DNA of 64,000 nucleotides from Gracilaria gracilis (GCA_030374805.1 JARGSG010000203.1:248001-312000); one strand, 5' to 3'. Shown: positions 29,346 to 40,999, counted from the stretch's first letter. Made by a program: numbers and translations. The notes: generated by a model from the sequence alone, not told the origin.

Positions 29346-31700
29346 CTTCACGAGCTTATTTATTGAGCTGCCGCTTTTTGGGCTACCAACGGTTAATGGG
29401 GGCGTTTCGAACCATTTCAATGGCTGACACCGAGCCGTCCAACGGCGATGGCGGCGTTCCATCTCCCAATGAAATCATCACTTTGTGTGCCTTTCACACG
29501 CGGTGCAGTTGGTAAGGTTATGAAGAGCGACTGTAAAGTTATGATGTGTAAGACGGTTTTCGTGCGCCCGTATACGCTCTGGATCCACACACGTGGCCAG
29601 TAGGCTCTGCTCCAAGTCGCCGAACTGTCGAATTGGAGCTCCCCTGTTCTCGTACCGACACTGACACTAGATACGTCCGCCGACCGCTCCTTGCTCGCAC
29701 CTCTCTCGTCCCTTACCGTCTCGGTCTCGACTACCCTCTTCTCTGTCAGATTGTTTCGCATGCACATCTGCCCTTCAACCTTCTTTAGCCCATTTGCAAT
29801 CCCCAACCACACCATGACTTTTCCGCCGTACTGATTTTCTCACTTGCTTTTTTCATCCATCCATCTCGTTTCTGCTCCCACTGACTGGTTCTATGCTCTT
29901 TGATACGCCATTTTTGCATTCTTTGCTACAGAATGCAAACTTCCAGTCTACTTTCTGCGTTTTGTGGCTATCGAAAGACCGGGCCACCACGACGTCGCAC
30001 GATGCAAAGGTCTGAGCTATTGTACTTTTCTTCTTTATTATGATCTCCCGCCCCTGATTCCCAGGCGACAGGAGAGCTATTTCGTGCTTTCGTTTACTCA
30101 CAACCACTCCAGTCTTTCGTGTCTCGTGATCGCCCGGCTTTCGAATCTTGCTGGTTTCAAAACACATCCAGCAATATCGCTCCTACAGGGCATGTTCTCG
30201 ATCATTCGTTTAACCTCCACTGACCGTGCCTGAGACGTACTGCTTATTCCTAGGCCTCACGATTCAAAGTAACGAGTCTACGTCCGCCTACGCTATACAT
30301 AACTTTGGTTTCGTGATCTTCGATTGATTCCTGCTTGGCACTCCTATTCTCTCCTGCTAACATTTTAGACATTCATTTCTCTACTCTGTTGCTTTTGTTC
30401 GGTCTGCACTCAGCCGCATTCCTTCGTATCGTCTGACCGTCTCCTGCGCCGATCCCTCACGTTGGGCTTAAGGTTGTGTACACCTCCTTAACGCCACTGA
30501 CGATTTGCTGATCCTGTCTTTGTACAAACTCGCATGTTGCCGTCTGTACGTCTCATTACATTGTTCGGCGGGCACTCGTCTGCTCTCTTACCTTCACTAC
30601 ATCGTTTATTTGTTTTGCCGTTCTGCTCTGGTACCCTGAACGCCTGAGAATCAAATATTCTTTCATTCGGACCACATTGCCTACTTCTGTGATCCTTGTT
30701 GCTATCTCACACCCTTTCCAGTCCCCTCACGTACACATGTACAGCTCAAAGTGCCCGCAATTGCCTGTTTTCTGTTCCAAGTCTTCATTTCTACTCAAAG
30801 GTAGGTTGAAGAAACAAAAAGTCCAAGCAGATAAGAATGGGATCACCAGGGACGAAGCTAGAAGCCACTTCCTAAAACATATGGCTACCGTCAAGCAACA
30901 GGTACAATTTGTATTACAACAAATATCACGACTCAGAATCCAGTGTAGCTAGAGATAGCCAACACTATTAACGCCGACTACAGTATAACAATTAGTAAAT
31001 CTTCCTTATCCAAAAGAATTTAACAAAGTTGCTTGCGTATTATGTTAGATGTAACGCTGAAGGTGATGATGAAGATATTGCTGAATCTCACAGGAAGAGG
31101 GCAGTCTCCATCACGTTTTATATCGCTATCTACTGATGTGATGGATACATCTGGAAGAACTATATCAACTCTATAGAGGAGACAGAGCTTGAAGTAGCTT
31201 GTAGACTGTCTGTGACTACACCCCATGGCCCTACACGCACGATAGTGTTACACTAGAAGAAAAACAGCCAAAATAAGAATCAAAGCCGCAGGTTGTCGAT
31301 TGTATCAGTGTACTGTTTTTGGCAGTTCATCCAGCTTGCTTTAGCGCTCCTATTTTCGGTATCAAAATTGGAGGAAACGCTGGCTGTTTCCATCAGCGCT
31401 ATCTCGATTTGGCCGTGCTCTTTGTCTTCGTTGTTTTACTTTCTACCCATTGTAATTTTGCAACCGTTGATGATACTTGGTTACGAGTCAAGCCACTGAC
31501 GCATCGCAAATGGTAATTGGAAGTTGTTGGCCAATTCGACACCTCTAAAATTACCGGGTCCTCTCCAAGAAGATGTTTCTGAGCTGGAATGGAGTTGTGG
31601 CCATTTTGGCAATTGGAGATGATCTCGACTTACTGTAATGGTTCTAATTGATGGCGACACGGGTACATGTACCCTCGCACCTTCCTGCCAGCGTTTTCGG
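29346..31700. other. No gene recognised
   Basis: About 2.35 kb with pyrimidine-rich stretches (29.6-30.6 kb) and only short, feature-poor frames. Some of it may be the remainder of the degenerate LTR or element that begins at 29345. No RNA gene or repeat boundary could be fixed. Confidence 0.4.
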
Positions 31701-31704
31701 GCGC

Positions 31705-31750
31705 GCTCACAATGAGGCCCGTTCTTAACAGAGCATGAATTCATGAATGG
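31705..31750 (-). repeat. Dispersed repeat R3, copy 1
   Basis: Reverse complement shares tgctctgttaagaacgggcc and the adjacent cattcatgaa palindromic part with 43661-43701. Confidence 0.65.
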
Positions 31751-32349
31751 AGCAAGAACATGTCCGAAGAATGCTTTGAGATTTCTAACTTTATCTCTAT
31801 AATTTGAAGCCCAAACTTGCCCTCAGGCCTTCTCTTTTGTACCCCTAGTGGGCCGTGCTCTCCATATATTAATGCACAACGTGCACACCAGAAACCCCAT
31901 ATCTGGCCGAGACCACGCCGCGACTCCATGATTTCATGCAATTTAAAGTACGGCCTCATTTCTGCTTACCGTCCTTTAAAGGCTTTTAAAAGCCGATCAG
32001 CGCAAAAGCAGAAGTTCTGTAAACAACCATCGCCAATCGAGCAGCGCACAAAACGCTGCGTTAATCTGCTTTCCTACGATGCCATCCCTTGTCTGTCGTC
32101 TTTCTCCTCACAACAGCACCGGTGTGTCATTTTCATATTTGTTTTTTGTAGATTTGACGTTATAATTCTAGACGACGTACGCCTTTCTCAATTTCAAGCC
32201 AATCTTTACAGCTGCTCTTATCTCTTGCAGCTGCTGTACAAACGCTTTTATTTTCGGATCATTTATAGTAATGAATCTTTATTGCATTACAACTCATGCC
32301 TTTCGAGGAGCCTATTCTATCGCAAAACCGGTTTCAAGGCATGGATCTG
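31751..32349. other. No gene recognised
   Basis: A 177-codon plus-strand frame (31817-32350) covers this stretch. Its composition (Ser/Phe/Tyr-rich C-terminus, no motif) does not look like a conserved protein; I do not call it. Confidence 0.4.
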
Positions 32350-33369
32350 AATTGGTGCATCCCATTTAGATCTTTGATGATACTAAGAACAGGCTGAATA
32401 AAGCGACTTTTGAACACGCGTTTCGAGTTTCTAAAGAGGTTTTCGAAACATTTCATCAAAAGGTTGCCTTACATTTTAAGAAAAATGTAGAAATTGGAGA
32501 GCGTTCCAAGAGAGAGACGGTCCTTGAAAGCACTCGATTGGCTATTCGGCTACGAAGCTGGCTAATGGTAGCCATCTGGATGTTATGGTTGGGTTTAGTG
32601 TTAAACAGTCTACTGCATACGGATATCTCACGAAACACGAACGATGCTCATGAAGATATTAGAATTGCCGAGAATTCTGTGTACACTGGGTAAACTGAAT
32701 GATTTGGCTATAGGTTTCAAGAATTCAAGGAATCCCATGAGTCCGTTATATGGATGCGTTATGACGTTGGACAGAATCGCTATTAAGATCAGGAAGTTTT
32801 CCTGTCGTTACGCGGCAGCCTACTACGGCCAAAAAGGATACTAGGCACTGCCTGTACAGGCTCTGGTGGATTTTTTATATCGTTTCATGGACGTTTCGAT
32901 GCGATGTGCTGGATCGACCCATGACGCTTTAGCGCATTCAGTGTCGAGGTTGGGGAAATATTTGGCCGATAGGGGACTACCGCTGGAATTCTGGATTGCT
33001 GGGGACGAAGCCTACTTTTGCAAAAAGAGCCTCATTACACCGATTCCAATGTCACAGGTTAAAGATTCATGGCAGGACGCTTTCAATTTCTTTCTCTCTT
33101 CGCTCCGAATTCACGTGTAACAGGCATTTGGTATGCTTGTCGCACGTTGGCGGATTCTGATCAGTCTAAAGTTCGATGTGTCTGTTAATTCTGAGATTAT
33201 TCTCGTTTGTATGAAGCTCCACAATTTCTGCGTAGACAACAAAGGATCGGGATCTAAAGACGTCACCGAGGACGAGGTTTTAAAACGTAATGATGAATTC
33301 CACGCTTGGTATGACGCAAGCAAGTCAAAAAGTTGGGAAGTAGAGGATTCTGATTGCCTTTCATTGTAG
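32350..33369 (+). pseudogene. PIF/Harbinger-type DDE transposase, dead
   Basis: Read across several frames, the family pattern is clear. GCVMTLDRIAIKIRKFS is followed by a KGY element, VQALVDFLYRFMDVSM with the first catalytic Asp, CAGSTHDALAHSVSRL, GDEAYF with the second Asp, QDAFNFFLSSLRIHV, then QAFGMLVARWRIL and MKLHNFCVDN. These are the blocks of DDE_4/HARBI1-like nucleases in order. The catalytic Glu expected before QAFG is itself the stop codon TAA at 33118-33120. Further upstream there are frame changes (about 32520-32640 and 32844), so no protein is made. The frame ends at 33369 where a probable LTR begins. No terminal inverted repeats were located. Confidence 0.75.
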
Positions 33370-34252
33370 TGCAACGCCCTCTGATGGTGGTTTCTGACTA
33401 CTTGGTCATATTCCGACGTGTCGGGCGGGTGCTCCCAAGGGAAGCATATGTATAGTAACAACCACTGTAGTGGGAAGGACACGTGGGACATGGTTGAGTC
33501 AGGAGGTTGGTCACATACACGTGGAACGGGCGCCACGGCGCGTGGGTAATTACCACTGGTCATGGGCCTAGTTTAGTTAGTTTATTTAATTAGTGTTGGC
33601 GCGATATCACTACTTAGCTCGGCGGCGACCTCGCCGCCGTGCACAGTAAAGGTCCCCAAACCAGGGTTGGCTCAATACTTCTTCGCCTTCGGCGGTCATC
33701 TACTCCTTCCAGGAGAGAGGCTCCGTTGCCTACGGGTAGTGTATTCTCCCTGCGTCACCTAACAGGACCCATTCGTGGGAGTGTTTTCCGCTTGTGTCGC
33801 GTTCGACCCTGTACAGGGATAACCCCGGTGTTTAACGTAGCATTTTTGCCCTTTTCTTCTTTTCCTTCTTTTCATCTTCCGCTCTCGCGGATTCCTCTTC
33901 TCTTTTCCCCACTTCCGTGGACTCGTGCCTCTCTGGAGGACTCGTTCACCCACAAACGTGTTGCCAACACCGATCCTCGCTCAACTCTCTACGCCCGTCG
34001 TGAAGGCTTGGCCTCGGCTTACGCCCGACTTCGTCCTGCCTTTCCAGAGAGGCTCTGTCTGCTGACTACCCTCTTACGGAGGAAGATCTCGGACGTCTTC
34101 GTGGTGTCTTTTCGTCTCTGGCGTTGCACTAAATGCATCTTCAATCTCCCCCAAAAGAGAGGATCTCGTGGCAATCATAAAGACAAGGGTCTCAAGCGAC
34201 CCTCTCTTCTTGGCGTGCCGACTGCGTACAATGGAGATTGGTGACGACTACA
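33365..34252 (+). repeat. Probable solo LTR (888 bp)
   Basis: Starts tgtagtgcaacgccc, nearly identical to the start of the element II LTRs (tgtcgtgcaacgccc at 51270), and ends gacgactaca, like the element I end gtacgaca. Flanks are ttcat (33360-33364) and tacat (34253-34257), a 5-bp duplication with one mismatch. Length resembles the 852-bp LTRs of element II. It contains an AT-rich box (agttagtttatttaattag) like that in the element I LTR. No gag-pol follows, so it is read as a solo LTR. A 201-codon frame inside it is not believed to be coding. Confidence 0.5.
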
Positions 34253-34317
34253 TACATTGGAGACCGGTGAAATCTTCAAGCATGCCCAGTAAACTGCAAT
34301 CTTTTTTACAGTATCAT

Positions 34318-34763
34318 TTAATCTATGCTCCTATTCATCTTGTCAAAGGCGGTTTGCCGCTGTTTATGCTTGTGCGATTGGAGAAAGGGTATAGCCCCAC
34401 CAGTAACTCCGTTAAGGTACTGAATATAACACGCATACTCAGGTATAGTAGCCACATTAGCGAGCAAATTCATCACGCCTTCCAGACTATGGCCATGTTT
34501 CATCAATGAGCTGCTCCACAGCATCTGCCATGAGACGCGTGCAAAATTTGTAGGATAAGCTGTTCCACAGCAACAACGATCAACAAGATATTGGGCGCCA
34601 GCGAAGAATGATTACATACATTTGTCGGATCCAGCAGCTTGGTAGTGAAAGCGGCAATACTACCATCATCAAACAGAGCAGCATGAGTGCTATGCAACAT
34701 CTGTTTCAAAAACACCGCTGCGCGTTTGACCCACACGCCCATCTGTGGGATGGCGTCGAACAC
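34318..34763 (-). CDS. Possible coding sequence downstream of the cyclin-box gene
   Basis: Two minus-strand frames, 34763-34503 and 34524-34318, have protein-like character (QMLHSTHAALFDDGSIAAFTTKLLD; SLEGVMNLLANVATIPEYA). A GTATGT...ACAG pair of about 60 bp lies between them but does not join them cleanly in frame. They may be further exons of the cyclin gene or a separate gene. Family not recognised. Confidence 0.3.
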
Positions 34764-34929
34764 ACGCTCATAAGTGGCAACCGCCGGCTGTCTCTTCTTG
34801 AGCCTGCACGAGCGGCCCCATTCGATCTATGTGGCCGCGTGCGCGGGACCGTGGTGGAGGGCGAGGCGGCATCATGCGGCGGCAACGGCTTGAGCACTCT
34901 CATCCGGGTCTCTAAAAGAGCCGAAGTGG

Positions 34930-35634
34930 CTACTTGGGAAGCGCGACGCTGCGAGAGCGAAGCACTCTCCGATGGCGACGCTCTCTGCAAGGGAGAAGCG
35001 GATGCGTCGGAAGCAAGACGCGGCGACGGCGAAGCAGATTGGTCACGCTCATCCGAGGCTCCGAATTGACCGAGACTGCTGATGGAGGAGCGCGACGCTG
35101 CGAGGGCGACGCACTCTGCGAGAGAGAAGCGGGCGCGTAGGAAGGGCGACGCGGCGAGGGCGAAGCAGTAGAAGCCTGTGGCGGGGAGACCTCCATACCG
35201 AGCAGCATGGCGGTATCGGCAGAGCGGTCGCATATTGCCACGCCGTCCAGCATCAAAGTCGGGTCGGAGTGGTACAGCTTACACGCCAACGGCATGCAAA
35301 TCACTGCTATGTGCCGCACGGTATGCCTGGTTATGCTATTACAAGCGAGCATCCTGTCGAGATAGTTGACAGCCATGGCGATGGTGGTGGAGGGTGCGGC
35401 ATACTCAGCCCCCATTTCCGTCAACCAGTTCACGACGATCTCGCGCAATCTTGCCTGGATCACGTTGGCGCGCGAGGTGTGCACAAAGCCGGCCTGCACG
35501 CGCGAGCGCGCGCGAAGCACATTGGAAAACAGAAGCGACTCACGCGAGGCAGAGGCGGTTTGCAATGCGCTTTCGCGTCGCTTGGGCGGGGCCCTCGGCC
35601 GCTTTACGGCTCGGTGGCGGGCTCCCAGCACCAC
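34930..35634 (-). CDS. Cyclin-box protein (partial model)
   Basis: Residues about 58-148 form the N-terminal cyclin fold: RLREIVVNWLTEMGAEY, then TTIAMAVNYLDRML, then RHIAVICMPLACKLY. This fold binds and activates a cyclin-dependent kinase. After residue 150 the frame enters a long Ser/Pro/Arg low-complexity tract encoded by an internally duplicated GC-rich DNA segment (34934-35170), and no second cyclin fold follows. The frame has no ATG at its upstream end (it begins with a GTG), so the true start is in an upstream exon or further 5'. Which cyclin class it belongs to cannot be decided from one fold. The gene is divergent from the TAF1 locus that begins at about 36.0 kb. Confidence 0.6.
   Translation of the reverse strand: MVLGARHRAVKRPRAPPKRRESALQTASASRESLLFSNVLRARSRVQAGFVHTSRANVIQARLREIVVNWLTEMGAEYAAPSTTIAMAVNYLDRMLACNSITRHTVRHIAVICMPLACKLYHSDPTLMLDGVAICDRSADTAMLLGMEVSPPQASTASPSPRRPSYAPASLSQSASPSQRRAPPSAVSVNSEPRMSVTNLLRRRRVLLPTHPLLPCRERRHRRVLRSRSVALPK
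34934..35170. repeat. GC-rich imperfect direct duplication inside the cyclin gene
   Basis: The segment starting gaagcgcgacgctgcgagag (34938) recurs in altered form from about 35090 (gagcgcgacgctgcgagggc), each followed by gcactct and cggcga(c/g)ggcgaagcag. It encodes the Ser/Pro-rich tail. Confidence 0.65.
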
Positions 35635-38600
35635 GCGCGCGCGCAGCGCCAGCGCCTTTGCGGCTGCGGCTGCAGCGGCGGGGGCAGCGAGGCAGGCGGA
35701 GGCGGGGACGAAAGCGCCACAGAGCGGGCGACTCGCTCATGTGCGGCAGCATGATCACCCGCCATGGACGTGCAGCAACATGAGCGCTCTCGGCACAAGC
35801 AGCAACACACAGCCAGCCTACCAACAAGTAGCGCCGCACGCATCGCAGCAGCAGCAGCATAAGCCGCACAGCTGCCGAGCGAGGCATTCAAAAAGCGCGC
35901 GTGTGATGCCACACGCTGGGCGTTCTGCGACCAAAAAACGCGCCGCTCGTGTGCCGCCGCATCGCGCGAGGCTCCGTCCACACGCGCGCCGCGGCGCCTC
36001 TCGCGAGCGCATGGAGCACTCGCGCGCTGTGTCCAATTATTTTCGGAGCACGCATGCGCACACGCTGGCGCTGCTTGAGCTGCTGCGGAGAGCCCGCCGC
36101 GCTGCACGACACGCACACAGAGCGCCACCTGTCTTCGTCAATAGGGACACGCACTTGCTCGAGATTGAGTCCTTGCCGTTGAAGAAGGCCGCTGTCTCTG
36201 ACGATGACGAAGACTATGATGAAGACCCACGCAAACAGGATTACTACGACATCTATGACCCAGATGAACTCGACGACAACATCCGCAGCAACATGAACCA
36301 CCTCGCCACCCAGTCAAAGCCGGTCATCGACGAAGACGAAGATTATGACGAAGATGATTACGAACCTTCCCAACCTTCTCAACAACTAGCGCAACCAAAC
36401 GGCCCCGTGCCTGCCACATCTTCCGCGCCACCACCGTCTGCTCTCCAACAACGCTCATCAAGAGCGCCGCCTCAGAGCCGACCCATGTCGCGCGAGCAGG
36501 ACGAACTACAAGAGTAGAAGCGCATCATGAACGCTGCGCGCGAGGCCGCGAAAAAACCCACGGTCGTGATAGACATGGCCGTCGCCGCCGACGAAGAGGA
36601 GGAAGACCCATTACCGTTCACCAAAGTCTTCTTCAAACCTCCTCCTCCGCTGCGCTTCGTGCCGGCGCAGAAGCGCTACGGAATTGTGCGCCAACCACAG
36701 ACGGTGCTACTTGCGCCAGAAGAGGGCATGAAATTGGAGTCCGCTTCTATTATGCCGGTGGTTGACGCGGTCGGAGTTGTGCTCGCATTGGATCGGGAAA
36801 ATGTGCTACAGAGGAACATCGTTCAGAGCCGTGAGCAACTTGTACCAGTTTATACTCACGATCATGATGATGCCGCTCGGCCGCTTGGAGACCAGCTTTC
36901 GTTGGAGCCTGTCCAGGGGACGCATGCACTGGTGCAACAGGTTGATTGGGAAAGTGATATAAAGTAGATTGAGCCTAATGAAGATGATGATGATGACTGG
37001 ACAAAGGAGGCCATTTGCGAGAAACCTGACGTGGAGATGAAAGATAGTGATGACGATGACGACGAATTTGAAGACCCAGTGCAGCGGAATGTGCAGAACA
37101 GTGCAAAAGAAGCTGGCGCAGAATTCGACGATGATGTTGAGTGGAAAGTTGGTGGTCTGCCTGCGAACGAGTCGAGCACTTCGAAGGCGGAAGCCATTAA
37201 ACCGCCTGGTCCCATGGAAGTGGAAGCACCAGCCATGCAGGTTTCTAATACTAGTAATGGAGAGTCCAAAGACACCGCCCCCAAGGGAAAGAACCCTTCG
37301 ACTTCGGCTGAGACTGAGAAGAAGGACATTGAAGCGGAGCCGAATGATGCGAAGAAGAACAATGGAAAGGAGCTCAGTTTCGTTGTAGCACCAAGCAATT
37401 CGATACAGTCGATTCCACCCCAAAACCCCGATCTTCGAGATGGCAACTGGGTGCACGGAATTGCGTGGGATTCTCAAAGTGAACTGAACCTGATGATGCA
37501 TCAAGCTTTTCATCCGACTCCGCCAAAATCTCTAGCGTTCGACAGAAACTTGAACAACTGATTTTTGATCTCAACGATGGCAATATGACGTTTGAACAAA
37601 TGGCTGGTGAAACAGTCAGCCAAACTCGCAACATGCAGAATGGAAAGAAAGTTTTGGATGTCAAAGATCAAATCCGGGATTTGCTGCAGACGACGGGGAC
37701 CAAGCTTCAGCAGTTGTTGGAAGCTGAGGGAATCAACATTTCGAACGACCTATACTTTGCAAGCGGCTCGTCGACGCATCAGAGAATTGGCCGTCAATCG
37801 ATACTTCGTGGCCTTCAAAACGCCCCTTCTGCTGTGAAATGCCAGACTACTCATTGCTCCTTACTTACGCCGTCGTTTTTGTCTTTCAGACGACCCAAAC
37901 TTTGTGCGGATGATTTACCAAAGAAGATGACACTGCAACCGTTTCGAAGGAAGAGACCGAAAGGGGGCAAAGCGCAGATTGCAGGACAGGTTCCAAAGAA
38001 GCTGTCCGAACTGCAGTGTTCAGTTAAGGACGATTACCGAGTTTCTCTTTCCGAGTATGCGCTTGAGCGGCAACCTTCAGTACTCCCTAGACCAGGTATG
38101 GCATCGAGAATGGTCACGTTTGCAAAGATGAACTCCGCTGCAGAAGCTGATCAAGCTTCCAAGAACGCGGCTGGCACTGCTGAGGCATATACAGTGTTCT
38201 TGGCACCGTACGAACCCCCACCGGTGAACGCCAGAGACATTGAAGCGGACGGTAAACCTTTTTCCGTCATAGAAAGCCATGTGTACTCAGCACCGTGCTA
38301 TAAAACGGTGACATCGACGACTGACTTCTTGCTTGAGCGAAATGAGAACGAGATGTTTTTTCGTGAAATGGACTCTGTGGTTTCCGTCGGTGTAACTGAG
38401 CCGAAGATTGAGGTCATGGCACCTAACACAGAGAGATATAAGAAGTTTGCTAAAGATCGCGTATCGTTGTGGGTTATGAGGGAAGCTGCGAGACAACTCA
38501 AGGATTTCCTTAAGCAGCAGAAAAAGCAACAGAAGGAAGACGACGGTATTCGCGAGCACAGAGATGAGCCACAGCCCTTCATCGAGAAAGAGCAAATCTT

Positions 38601-39040
38601 CCGCGCTTTTCCTCGAAGACGGACATACCTGGAGACGTCGCTTCTTAAACAGCTTCGGGAGATGTCCCAGAATCAAAATGGCAAATATGTTATATCCGAA
38701 GAGTCTACGAAGAACGCTTCTGTCAGGGAAGCGAAAGAAGGCCAACTGCTTCAAACTCTCTCTCTTCAGGAGACAGCGGCATATGAAGCAATGGAGGCTG
38801 GCCGGGAATATCTATTGGATATCGGTGCGCAGACGTTCAACTTCCCAAGTGGGCAGGTAGTATTCTTGCTGCAGCTGAAAAGACTGGGCATGAAGCTGGA
38901 ATAGCCGTTGCGACCTTTTTGAAGTGCCACCTGCTCAAGTCACCGTGGTATCAGTCTCAAATTTTAATTGCTGCCCAACGTGCGCAGCGAAAGGATTTAT
39001 TACAAGTCCTTTCCTTGGCAAGGATTGTGAACGACCTGAA

Positions 39041-39097
39041 AGAGGGCGGAACCTCTATGAGAGGGCGGAACCTCTATGAGAGGGCGGAACCTCTATG
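39041..39097 (+). repeat. 19-bp unit repeated three times inside TAF1
   Basis: agagggcggaacctctatg at 39041-39059, 39060-39078 and 39079-39097. With one copy the frame upstream (VNDLKEGGTSM) runs straight into the frame downstream (ESRLRTLSAAEL). Two extra copies add 38 bp and break it. Confidence 0.95.
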
Positions 39098-39621
39098 GAA
39101 TCGAGACTGAGGACTCTTTCTGCTGCGGAACTGAGTCACGTCCTAACTAATCATTACGGACTGAACCAAAGGAGGATTCCTGGTAATGTCGAAGAGCGCA
39201 GGGCTTTGATCCGTGAGATGGTACAGAAGAAGCAGAAGATTAATGTGCAGGACCTTTCAGATTATTCCAATGTAATTCGAACAGTTCTGAAGAATCACAG
39301 AGATGCTGGTTTGGCGAGGGGTGCTTTCATCGCGGCTACTGGAACTACAATGTCAAGTGGAGCCATGCTTGGTATACCTCTTAACATTCAACGACGAGCG
39401 CTTGAAGACGACCATGTGGAGGAGCTTCCTCTTGAGGCTGATGACTACTTTCCAGAGAACAACGGCGCTAAGGTTTATGCCGATGCGCGATAGTTTTTTG
39501 GCAAAAGAGCTAAATGGGAGGCTTCCAAGAAAGAAAATGCCAGTTCAGCGTCACTGACAGCAAATGCAGCGAGCTAAAGTGCAAAACCAAATGCCGCTTC
39601 ACAACTGAGCGCCAGTAGCAG

Positions 39622-39678
39622 CGGTGGTGGCGATGGTGGCGGTGGTGGCGGTGGTGGTGGTGGCGGCGGCGGCGGCTC
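39622..39678 (+). repeat. GGT/GGC microsatellite encoding poly-Gly
   Basis: About nineteen GGN codons (ggtggtggcgatggtggcgg...) in the TAF1 frame between a Ser-rich stretch and a basic linker. Confidence 0.9.
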
Positions 39679-40999
39679 GAAAGCAGGCTCCGCATCGGGG
39701 TCCGCATCCAAGAAGAGGGGCGAGTCTACAGATGGCACAAATCTTAAGCAGAAGAAGAAGAGTACAAGGCTGAAAGTAACGAAGAAAGTGACCGGTGCAG
39801 ACGGGAAAGCAAAGACTGTCGTCACGTACATCACGGAACAGGAGGAAATCATGCGACTGAGAAAGCGTGCGGCTGCCAAGAAGAATAAGAAGGAGAGCCA
39901 TCAGGGCGGTGGGGCAGCCCTTCTTCTCCCCACTGATCTTCTGAATCGTCTTTTCTATTGCACTTGGTGCTGCACCCACACCAGCTTTCTTGGCCGTTTT
40001 CTTCTTTTCAGCCACCGTCGCTTTTTTTCCTACCTTTCTTGATACCGCCTTGCAAGTCTCGCAACCCTATTGAAGTAGTCAGCTTTCCATCCGGCTTTCC
40101 ATCTGCGCAAATTGGAAAGATCAAGATTAGCACGAAGCAGATAAACCCGCAGAAGGAACAGGCGGCTTTAAAACGCAAGAGATCGCAGTATGGGGATGAC
40201 ATTATTGACTATAGAGAAAAGAAGACTGCGAAGACTTCGCGTAGAAAGCGCAATGGTACGGTTCAACTAAACGGGATCATTGAACAAGTTGAAGATGTGG
40301 TGCGCAACACTGACGGATATATTGTGCTTGGAGCCAGTCCGATATTCATTGCCTGACTTCATGATGGGGAATCTCCGCGGCCAGGAGTGACAGCCACCAA
40401 CTTTAATGCACCGAAGGACACTGGATTGGATTTCAAGGCTCCTGTTGACGAGAACACAGTACGATATGCGCTCAAATTGTCAAGAATCCGATTTGCCTGT
40501 ATCTGATCCGACGCAAATGCAAAAAGATGTCATACGAAAGTGCTGAGCAGTATGTTGCCGATATGGAGTTGATGGAAAACAATGCGCGATTGTTCAACCA
40601 GAGAGATGCGCAATGGGTTTTGCAGCATGAAGTTTTGTTGTTAAAAGTGGTTAAGGAAAGAGTTGCACAATTGGGCGTATGATATCAAGTCGGCTGAAGA
40701 GATGATGAAGTTGGAGAAATCGGAGACTCGAGCGACGGCGGCGTTGGGCAAGAGTAAGAAGAAGAATAAGTCTGGTGGTGGAAACAAGATCAAGTGTGGT
40801 GGCGGAAAGACTGGCAAGAGTGCGAAAAGTGGCAAGGGTGACGAGAAGAACGATGACATGGTAGTGATTGAGGATCATCCGGGCGATGTGGTTGAAGTGA
40901 AGAAGGCAAAGCAGGTTGACGTGATTAACGTTGATGAGCCGCAAGGCAAAAACGATGCGCAGGAGCCGATGAAAACAGCTTAGCTTTTGTTTGTACTGC

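Larger units (their letters stand above)
36011..40983 (+). pseudogene. TAF1: TAF1 (TFIID subunit 1) locus, multiply broken
   Basis: Homology runs the length of TAF1 in order. The acidic N-terminus has DYYDIYDPDELDDN. A DUF3591 region at about 37.6-38.9 kb has the EYALERQPSVLPRPGM block, then SAPCYKTVTSTTDFLL and REMDSVVSVG. A helical block follows (LRTLSAAELSHVLTNHYGL, 39.1 kb), then a Gly tract, a basic linker, and a bromodomain-like end (AEQYVADMELMENNARLFNQ, 40.55 kb) with a Lys-rich tail stopping at 40983. Breaks: in-frame TAG at 36515 and 36965; a one-base shift near 37495; another near 38860; a 19-bp triplication at 39041-39097; TAG at 39491 and TAA at about 39575; an apparent small inversion at 39911-40043; shifts near 40470 and 40680. 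Intact TAF1 is essential, so this is either a dead duplicate or assembly error. Start near 36011 is uncertain. Confidence 0.85.

Noticed and set aside
31817-32350. 177-codon plus-strand frame
   Set aside because: No motif, odd composition, and it runs directly into the Harbinger-type pseudogene.
33639-34244. 201-codon plus-strand frame
   Set aside because: Falls wholly inside the probable solo LTR; Ser/Arg/Leu-rich translation without motifs.
35366-36010. Upstream extension of the TAF1 frame by about 215 codons
   Set aside because: This part is antisense to the cyclin-box gene, Ala/Arg-rich and unlike a TAF1 N-terminus; GC-rich DNA simply lacks stops here.
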